From: Topomyia yanbarensis
Taxonomy: Eukaryota > Arthropoda > Insecta > Diptera > Culicidae
DNA length: 64,000 bases
Assembly (NCBI RefSeq): GCF_030247195.1
Contig: NC_080670.1
Location: 213,640,546 to 213,704,545 of the forward strand
Direction: 5' to 3'
Positions 56,801 to 64,000 of this stretch are shown here, in pieces. The notes beneath the pieces were generated by a model. It worked only from the letters and a program-made list of their open reading frames with translations. It had not been told where the DNA came from and ran no database searches. The position numbers and the translations under genes are program-made. Every line of letters begins with the position of its first letter. Position 1 is the stretch's first letter.

Positions 56801-58789
56801 AGAGGTGCTGACATCAACTATTTAGTAGATGGAAGAGAACACAAAGTAAGTCACAGGTTAGAAAATTCTGAATAATATCTTGAAGATCAGTTGGTGTCCT
56901 GAAAATGACTTCCGATTAATTTTGATTGTGCTGAGTAACCGAAGAATAATCACATTGAAATGGATGTGTGTGTGTCATGCACCGTATTTTTCCACGCGAC
57001 ATTCATCATTATTTATCGTAGAATATCGAAAATAATTTCTTTTCATCTGAGCTAACAATACCAAATATGAGAGGTTATTAATTCTTAGATCACGCCATGT
57101 ACTTATCAGGGCCAGATCTCAACGTGCCAGGTCTGTAATCTACGAAAAACGCAACACTTCCGCCACCAAGAAAAACCAATCCACTTCAATCAAATCTGAC
57201 ATACAATTTTCAACATTACGGAATTCTCCGGTTGTTTCCAGATTTTAAATAAAAAACTGGTGTTACAGACGAGCACCAATTCAATAAAACAAATTTGATT
57301 TTTTAATGTAAAATCACGTCTTCTCAAAACAACTGTCCACTCTTATCGAAGCAAATTCAGACCCGTCAAAAGAACCGGCTATTGTTACCTGGATAGCGAA
57401 CAGATACAACATTGACCTAGACAATAATTAACGAATACGATCTTCGAATTTCCGAAAGTCAACCATACCATCTTCGTCCATTTTAGGCCTGCCCTGCGTG
57501 CGTGTTCGACTACCCCGTCCCCAATGTATGTCCGTTTTAAATTATTAATAAATCTTGCGCCCGACTGTCATACGGGTTGCGCGAGATATTAATAGATATT
57601 TTCAATTAGTTTAGTTTCGTGTAGCGTTCTTTTTTGTTTTCTTGGGACCGACCCAAAGGGACCAGAACGGAATGTCTACTTTGCGCTGATGATGTCGGTT
57701 TCGTTTGCGCTTTTCGGACCGGGCGCGCGGGAGCTAGCTCGTATAGTGTGCGGTCGATTTCTAGAACGGCAAGTCTGAAATCTGCGCGAAATTTTGTATA
57801 AATTCTTGAGCACTACCCAAGCCAAACACAAGCAGTAAAATAGCATATTATTTGCATTTCAAATGCTTCTTGCAGTTTAATATCCAAAAAACTAGTTAAA
57901 AACTTGTCATTAAGCAGGAGAGTCAACAGTTTTCTGGGTAGTTTGTAACAGCAACAAAAAGACTATTGTAGAATTGTGGAACAAAAATCGGATCAAAATT
58001 TCAACATCGAAAAAATTTCTTGTTTGGCAAGCAATTTGCAGTTGCGTTCTGAAATGAAAAAAAACCGTCAAACCTGGACCAAAAAACTTGTTTGTAATTC
58101 AAACACTAGAAACAAAAGTCATAATTTCATTAAAATTAATCGTAGCAAAAATTTAACCAACGCTGTAGTACCATCTCGCGATGATTGTCGCCGTCTCACC
58201 GTAGACAAGTCTAGAAAAGTTCGAAAATGGCTACATTTTGCCCATTTTGTCCGAGAAACAACGATGCGACATCAGTTGATGGTTGTTCTTGCCTCGTTTG
58301 CAGGGTTAGCCCACCTGTTTTTTCGCAAAATCCCATTTTTCTCGCGCCATTTTAAATGTCAACAAATTTATTCGGCGCTGTCTGGCGGAGCTAGGAGAGT
58401 AACCGCATTTTGATAGATTCTGTCTAGATAAATTCGATTCCACCTTTTTAATCCTTATACAGGAAGATTGATGCATCATTGAAAATCACGTTTCTGGCAA
58501 TGAAGTGCGCAAAAGTTTGCATGGAGCAAAAAATATTGAAGACTCGAATTTTCAGTTTGAAGGAGGTTTCGATTTTACAAAATATGTGGGTACTTTCCGG
58601 TGTGCTTCTAACAGTTACTGTGCCCTGAACGGAATTCGACACGAAATTTTCCTTCCACTTCGGAAAGTGGTTCCGGCTAAAAAAATAAGCGAATCACCCC
58701 CTAACGAGAACCTCCAACTCCGCCAACGAAAGCAACAAGTGTCACACCTTCGTTTATGATGATAGCAAAAAATAAATAAAAAGTTCTGA
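56801..58789. other. Unassigned stretch
   Basis: 57530-57790 has an LTR-like look (aataaatcttgcgcccgac followed by GC-rich sequence), but no matching end was found. The plus frame 57976-58413 (145 codons, K/R/N rich) has no recognised domain. Confidence 0.35.
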
Positions 58790-59700
58790 ACTTGGTTGGT
58801 TTGGCCAACTTTGTGTGTCTCCTCTGCTGACTTACATGCTTTCGCATACCCCTCGACTGACGACCAACCAACCAACCAACTTCGCTTCTTCCGTCAAACG
58901 AAAAGAAAAACGCAAGCAAACAACACATTTGTTTTTTCCGTCCGTATAACGATGCGGCGAAGCGGTGTTTTATTGTTATCGATGATGACGATGCTCATTG
59001 GGAAGAACGTCCTTCTTCGTCGGGTGTGTGTGTGTGCGCTTGTGCTTGCGCTTGTAGGGAAAGGAGTAGTTGTGTGTACTGCCGGTTGCGACGCGACGTA
59101 TGCTGATATGACAGTAGTAGGCGGCGCCGCACGCCACCGACCTAACAAGACGACAACGGGTGGGGAGGGTGAACGAACCTGATGGTCATGCTTGTCGACG
59201 ATTGCTGCGATGCCGAAAGGGAGATGATGCTTTGGCAGCTTTGTCTGATACCACCCCCCTACTGAGGAAGAAGCGCCGAGGATCGATGATGATGCGTCTC
59301 TGTTTGCCGGTCGGTCGGTCGGTGCATAACAAGACTGACTGACTACTGGTAAGGTGTTCTCAGTGCTCTCTGCTTGTTGTTGCCCCCTTTTTGGTTTCGA
59401 ATGTGCGATTGCTGCGTGTGGTATCATCGCCGTTATTGCTTGCTGGGTGAAGGCAGGGCGCGCAGGGGTTTAGTGTTTTCCCCGGACATAAATGTACGAG
59501 TATATGTACATTGGGAAGAGAGATCAAAAGGGACTCTAAGCCGGCGGAATTGCCCCAGCGAAAGTGTGAAGCGCAGTCGACCTTGAACTTGGCGAACACG
59601 GTTAAGGTTGTGAAAGCGTTAGTTGATTGTGATGGGGGATGTAAATGGATATTCGAATCGTTCGAAACAGCTGCTTGTTTGTATCATTTCACAATATTGA
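58790..59700. promoter_or_regulatory. Non-repetitive GC-richer island
   Basis: A non-transposon island with caaccaaccaacc (58863-58876), a (TG)n run near 59020, ggtcggtcggtcggt near 59309 and a gtatatgtac motif near 59501. The minus frame 59427-58894 (177 codons) lacks any family feature, but it is the longest non-repeat frame here and could overlap a Dsp1 5' exon. Function is inference. Confidence 0.28.
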
Positions 59701-60494
59701 AAATTGAAGTTTTCTGAGATTCTGATTAAAAATTGAATTGCAAAAAAATTATATCAATTGAAAACTTTTTTATCAATAATGTTTATGAATAATATTCGAA
59801 CTGATAACTGTTCAAAAATAGCATTTCCATTTGTTTTACTAGTTTCTTTTTGAACATTGAGATTTTCAACTCCCTCGTTCGTCACATTTGACCATATCAC
59901 ACCTTACACTCACAAAACACAGGTCGCTTAAGACGATCAGATTACAACGTGCCAAAACTGAATACAACGACGCGGATTTGAGCAAATCCAGCCGAACCTT
60001 ATCAAAAATTGATTCGTAATTCCTAGCTCTAAAATTCCCAACGGAAAAAACCGTTCTTAAAGTCATGAACAAAAAATCACGATTTCGTAAACTGAACGAT
60101 TTACGAAAATTGTGACCAATTTCCTGAAATCATGACTCTGAAACTTCGAATTAGTGAAATCAATTTGTGTTTTCACAAAACTAGTTCACACCAAAAAATA
60201 CCTGGCGTTACTCTCGTATGTTTGGTTTGAATCCTGAATGCTTATATTGCATTATTCAGAAAAAAAAAAGCGAGTTCATGATTTTATAAGAAAAAAAAAA
60301 CCGCGTTACATTCAATGCAAAAGACTTGGAAGATTTTCGGAAAAGGGGTGATTTCGGAGTTTTATCAAAAAAAAAAATGTCGTTTTGAAGAACGATTTTT
60401 GAACAAGTTTTTTTTTTGTGCGGATTTTGCAAGTAGCACGTTTTCTGCATTTATTCTAATTCCTTAGAAGAGTTTTGAAAAAGTCGGATCTTGA

Positions 60495-60965
60495 GAATTT
60501 CTTTTCGACTGCATTTCAACAATATGGTTGTTTTCGGAACAGTATTAACAAGTAGACGCCAAATTTGGATGTCTGAGACCATTTTAAAAATCAAGATGGC
60601 GACCTTCGGCTTCGCGCAATTCTCTAAAACCTAATCAATATGGGTGTTTTTGGAACGGGCTGGATGAGTAGATGCCAGATATCGATGCTTGAGGCCATTT
60701 TGAGAACCAAGATGGAGTGGAATTCTCTAAAACCCATTGCTATAAACATTTTTGCAATGGGCTTAATGAGTAGACGCCAAATATAGATATCTGAGGCCAA
60801 TTTTGAATACCAAGATGGCGACTTCCAGTCTAACGGAATTTACTATAACCCAACCAGTATGCATATGTTCATAGTGGGCCCAATGAGCGCATGATAGAGA
60901 TCAATATCTGAGGTCATTTTCGAATACAAAATGGCAACTATAGGCTTGGCGATACTCTGAGTTAC
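60495..60965 (+). repeat. Tandem repeat of about 102-117 bp, four units
   Basis: Each unit contains a tatgggtgttttcgga-like start, gagtagacgccaaat and tctgaggccattttgaa, followed by accaagatggcgac in three of the four units. The word gtagacgcc or its variant occurs at 60552, 60668, 60770 and about 60887. Single diverged copies lie near 19.4 kb (+), 19.65-20.0 kb (-) and 61.73-61.93 kb (-). Confidence 0.8.
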
Positions 60966-61071
60966 ACTCAGACAACGTGGAGCGTTTCGGAACTTGATTG
61001 ATAAATACACTGAAGTCTTTTTTTAACTAGCTGGCCGGAAATGTAAATCGAACAAATCAGTAGGGTTGCTT

Positions 61072-61490
61072 GTCACAAGCACTCACTCCATATTGCAGAC
61101 GAGACGGGAAATATCACCCACTGAAACACTGCTTAAGGCCAATTGCAGGGGGCCGTGATTTCGATTGTGATATTGAGTATGTGGTTCACATGTGGGAACG
61201 TGTAGATTTCATGATCGCGAAGAAACGAGTTCGAACGAACGATTTTCAACGTTCACTTAATCGCCGAGACGTCTAATTGATTGAGAAACCATGGCCGTAA
61301 GTATGCGCGAATGGCCGCGTTTACGACCGGATTTGTATTATCGTGAAAGCCATGAGCGTTTTTGTATATTATTGCGTACGTTTCTTTTATTTATGGCGTA
61401 TGTAATTTCGCGTGTTCTAATCCATTTCTACAATAGTGTGGTCTCGAAAGATAGCGACTGTTGGAATTGTTGCTGGTTGTTTGTTCGTGG
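61072..61490 (+). repeat. Dispersed repeat family A, copy 3
   Basis: It opens tcacaagcactcactcc, then ttgcagacgagacgggaaat and cacccactg, with gatcgcg, gagcgtttttgtata and cgtatgtaatttcgcgtgt later, in the same order as 31720-32225. Confidence 0.7.
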
Positions 61491-62011
61491 CGCTTGATTG
61501 CGACATTTGCACAACTAAAGTAGCATGGTTCCATGCCGATCTTCTCATGCTTCTCAGATACTCGTAAGCTCTTTACCTCCCTCCTCAGATGAAAAACAGT
61601 ACGAGTTTCTAATGAGTGAATGGTAATCGGAATTTCAAAATGATACCAAACATAAAATCCCGTTCTTTACTAACTTACCTCTACCAAATGCACCCAATTT
61701 CGTACAGAATTCAAATATTGGATTTCGAAATGGCGTCAATCATCAATTTTCGTTATCTGCTGACCACCTCCTTGAAAAATGACACCCATACTGATTATGG
61801 TTTTAAGTGTTTTGTGATAACAAGATTCCGCCATCTTTTTCTTTTGTTGGAGATGAACCACTGCGACCAGTATTTAGATCTATTGTGATAAAATGTCGCC
61901 ATCTTGGATTTCAAAATCACATTAAACATCAATTCCCTAAAAGCCGCACTTTTCAACCTTCCCTTCCCACCAGATAAGATTTCGTAAGATTCAAAACACG
62001 TTGCCTAACAA

Positions 62012-62263
62012 GGGACGATCCATAAATGACGTAGCATTTTTTGAGTGATTTTTAACACCCCCCTCCCCCATCGTAGCATTTCGTCGCAAACCTCTAAATA
62101 CCCCTGGTAATTACGTAGCTTAGCGGAAATTCTCCCCCCCCCCTTGTCCCCGCAAATTATAAAAAAAATAAAAACGATGTTAGTTATTCCCCTTTAAAAA
62201 AGCTACGTAGTAGGCCATGACCCCCTACCCCATATAATGCTACGTCATTTATGGATGATCCCC
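62012..62263. mobile_element. MITE with ccataaatgacgtagcat-type ends
   Basis: The left end reads gggacgatccataaatgacg-tagcat; the right end is atgctacgtcatttatgg-atgatcccc. Inside, both halves hold C-rich tracts and acgtagc words in inverted order. Similar ends occur in widespread insect MITEs. A target duplication could not be defined. Confidence 0.8.
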
Positions 62264-62964
62264 AACCGAAGAGTATCAACCCTTCACAACATACAAGGCG
62301 TTTTGTGACTCCCTGAACGAAACAGGGTAGATAAGATTTTGTAAGATATTTTGAAACTCCCCCTTTCCTCATGTTTCCTTATGTAATGTGACTATTTTTG
62401 AGGCAACAATAATCGAAAATTTAGTGCTGCTTTGGAAGCAATAGTCTACAAGTTAATCATTTTCTATGTCCGCAGTTTATCTAACGTAGTTAAAAAAGTA
62501 GTGGCTGCTGATTTGAGAAAATCCGCTCACAGCTATTTTGTAATCGCTTTCGCCATTTTGAAATACATGTTTTTGAGAAAGTGGCATCCAACATTTGCGG
62601 TCAAGAAAAGAGAAATTTACTGAAGTGAGATATTAATCAGATTTTTAAAATATTCTAAAAAATATCCCCCATGGATTAAAACAATACAAACGAAGCCATT
62701 TTTTGATACCCTTAAACCGATGCCAAAAGTATACACTACACACATTTTAAAGAAGGTAAAATCTACCACATTTTTTAATTTTTTTAGTGTTCGATAAAAT
62801 TGTGCTGAATGATCTCTTAGTCCGACTTCAATGCTTGAAGTTTGTATCCGACTTTTACATGCTAATATAATTCTAACGGGTTTGATGAAGCATTTTCTGT
62901 CCTTCCGGTCCGGTTGCTCAATTTATATCAATAATGTTATAAAATGCAGAAGAGAATGCATCAT

Positions 62965-63363
62965 CAGACTTCTATTGAACATGGACAAGTTTGTACCTGT
63001 GTACAATATTTCGTGCACGCGGTCAACCTCAAACATGCTTCGTCTCGAACGACGAACCCAAACGAACGATGTTCAAACTCTAGTTCAAACATCCGTGTGC
63101 GTACACGAGAACGATTCACACAAGGCAAAAAGAGTCAACGCTAGTGATGATGGAAGTGAGAAGGAGAAAACTGATGCCACGAACATTTGTGTACGAGAGG
63201 TGTACCGCACATCGTGTACGTACATGGTGCTCGGTTGTGCAGGCGAACATGTGCGCGTGTTTTGGTAGGAAATAGCGTGTTCGAGTTCGTACACAAAATG
63301 TGGGTTAAATATGAGCACAGAACAAGAGCGAACATTGTCTACGATGCTCATTTGGGAAGACTG
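62965..63363. mobile_element. Second copy of the 20.7-kb hAT-type MITE
   Basis: The copy matches 20742-21163 in the same orientation, including gtacaatatttcgtgcacgc and gtacgtacatgg-tgctcggttgtgcag. Ends are cagacttctattgaacatgg and tcatttgggaagactg. No flanking duplication remains. The ORF-like frames inside are repeat sequence. Confidence 0.82.
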
Positions 63364-63699
63364 GTTCAAGACAATACACTTCGAACGATGTTTCTTTAGG
63401 AATAACATGCAGATTAAAAAATCCTGGACGGAACGTTTAAAATGTTACGTATATTTTTCAACGCAGCCGACACAGCTATTTTAGCGGTTGTCAATTAATT
63501 CGATACCCATTTTAAAAACATGTCGTCAAAAAACCCTCTAAAACACGCATCTTTCCGACCGTGGCTTCGTTATTTGATCAAAGATGCATGCTTATCAGCA
63601 AGCCATACATTCAAAGACTAGATTCAAAGCTTTTAATAACGCTCTGAGAAGCAGCTAAAAAACGAACCGCTAGACTACCCGTGACAAAGCAAGGAAATT

Positions 63700-64000
63700 T
63701 ACCTACTACTCGATTACTAACTTATAGTACAAACAGTACAGAGCGTCCTTTGCCTCCGGTTGTATAGTGCAAATGAGTGTACCACAGAAGAAAACCTTGC
63801 GGGAGAAGACGATTGTGCTCGATTTTAAACTGGTGAGAGACCTACGATTGGTGAGGTGGAACTCATGGCGCTTAAAATACAAGTAGTCTCCCAAATACAA
63901 TTCCATCACGTGCGCAATACCGTTCTGAAAAAGTTCAATAGAATCAAGATCCTCGTCCAAACGGATAATGACTTAGTCGAAGTCCGACTGCAAGACCTGG
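63700..64000 (-). other. Coding-like frame at the right edge, unidentified
   Basis: The minus frame 63975-63706 has no internal stop and reads LDEDLDSIELFQNGIAHVME, YLGDYLYFKRHEFHLTNRRS and KDALYCLYYKLVIE. Composition is protein-like, with regularly spaced hydrophobics. An upstream in-frame TAA (about 63976) follows QSDFD, and a stop ends the frame. It could be an exon with acceptor near 63975, or a retrogene or transposon fragment. I do not recognise the family. Confidence 0.35.

Noticed and set aside
57530..57790. Solo LTR
   Set aside because: It has an AATAAA-like signal and GC-rich follow-on, but I could not find paired TG...CA ends or a target duplication.
57976..58413. 145-codon plus-strand frame as a gene
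   Set aside because: Lys/Arg/Asn-rich composition follows AT content, there is no recognised domain, and no splice or start support.

Overview
The window is animal, almost certainly mosquito, nuclear DNA, most likely a culicine such as Aedes. The evidence is one insect-type HMGB gene with multi-kilobase introns, dense decayed non-LTR retrotransposons, copia, gypsy and mariner relics, many MITEs and foldback elements, and long degenerate minisatellites. No bacterial genes, CRISPR arrays or operons are present. The species call is inference from protein similarity and repeat style.

The only well supported intact gene is Dsp1 (dorsal switch protein 1, a two-HMG-box HMGB protein) on the minus strand. 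Its coding exons are 51579-51373, 28985-28822, 28723-28549 and 18679-18434, separated by introns of about 22.4 kb, 98 nt and 9.9 kb. The splice frames join perfectly and give 263 visible residues. The 5' exon with the start codon was not found. A 54-nt optional intron (18437-18384) would replace the stop codon by a poly-Q, lysine-rich and serine-ending tail that ends at 18176. A long 3'UTR probably runs on to about 15.0 kb.

The left 15 kb lies beyond the 3' end of Dsp1. It holds a likely C-type-lectin exon at the edge (59-188, +), a nearly intact LINE with one nonsense codon (1870-3775, +), a 500-N assembly gap, and two adjacent minus-strand pseudogenes: a TM2D2/amaretto-like gene and an exosome Rrp40-like gene. 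It also holds a MITE, three more LINE relics and a copia gag relic.

The 18.7-28.5 kb intron holds hAT-type MITEs with 8-bp target-site duplications, foldbacks, a roughly 115-bp degenerate tandem repeat, and a pair of 0.5-kb dispersed repeats. One member of that pair carries a nested MITE. The 29-51.4 kb intron holds (CT)48, two related minisatellite arrays (33.9-34.9 and 35.1-36.5 kb) with higher-order periods, another array (43.6-45.1 kb), R1-like LINE, gypsy and mariner relics, and a tRNA-bearing foldback at 50.7-51.1 kb. Upstream of 51.6 kb are further repeats, a LINE gag relic and MITEs. Between the repeat-rich parts lie islands of complex non-repetitive sequence (about 30.0-31.1, 37.4-38.9, 45.2-47.6, 52.2-53.0 and 58.8-59.7 kb), which are candidates for regulatory DNA or unseen 5' exons.

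I see no new multi-gene system. The most interesting observations are the optional terminal intron of Dsp1, the TM2D2-Rrp40 pseudogene pair, the tRNA-bearing foldback, the higher-order minisatellites, and YY1/Pho-like motifs carried by a repeat family around this Polycomb-linked gene.
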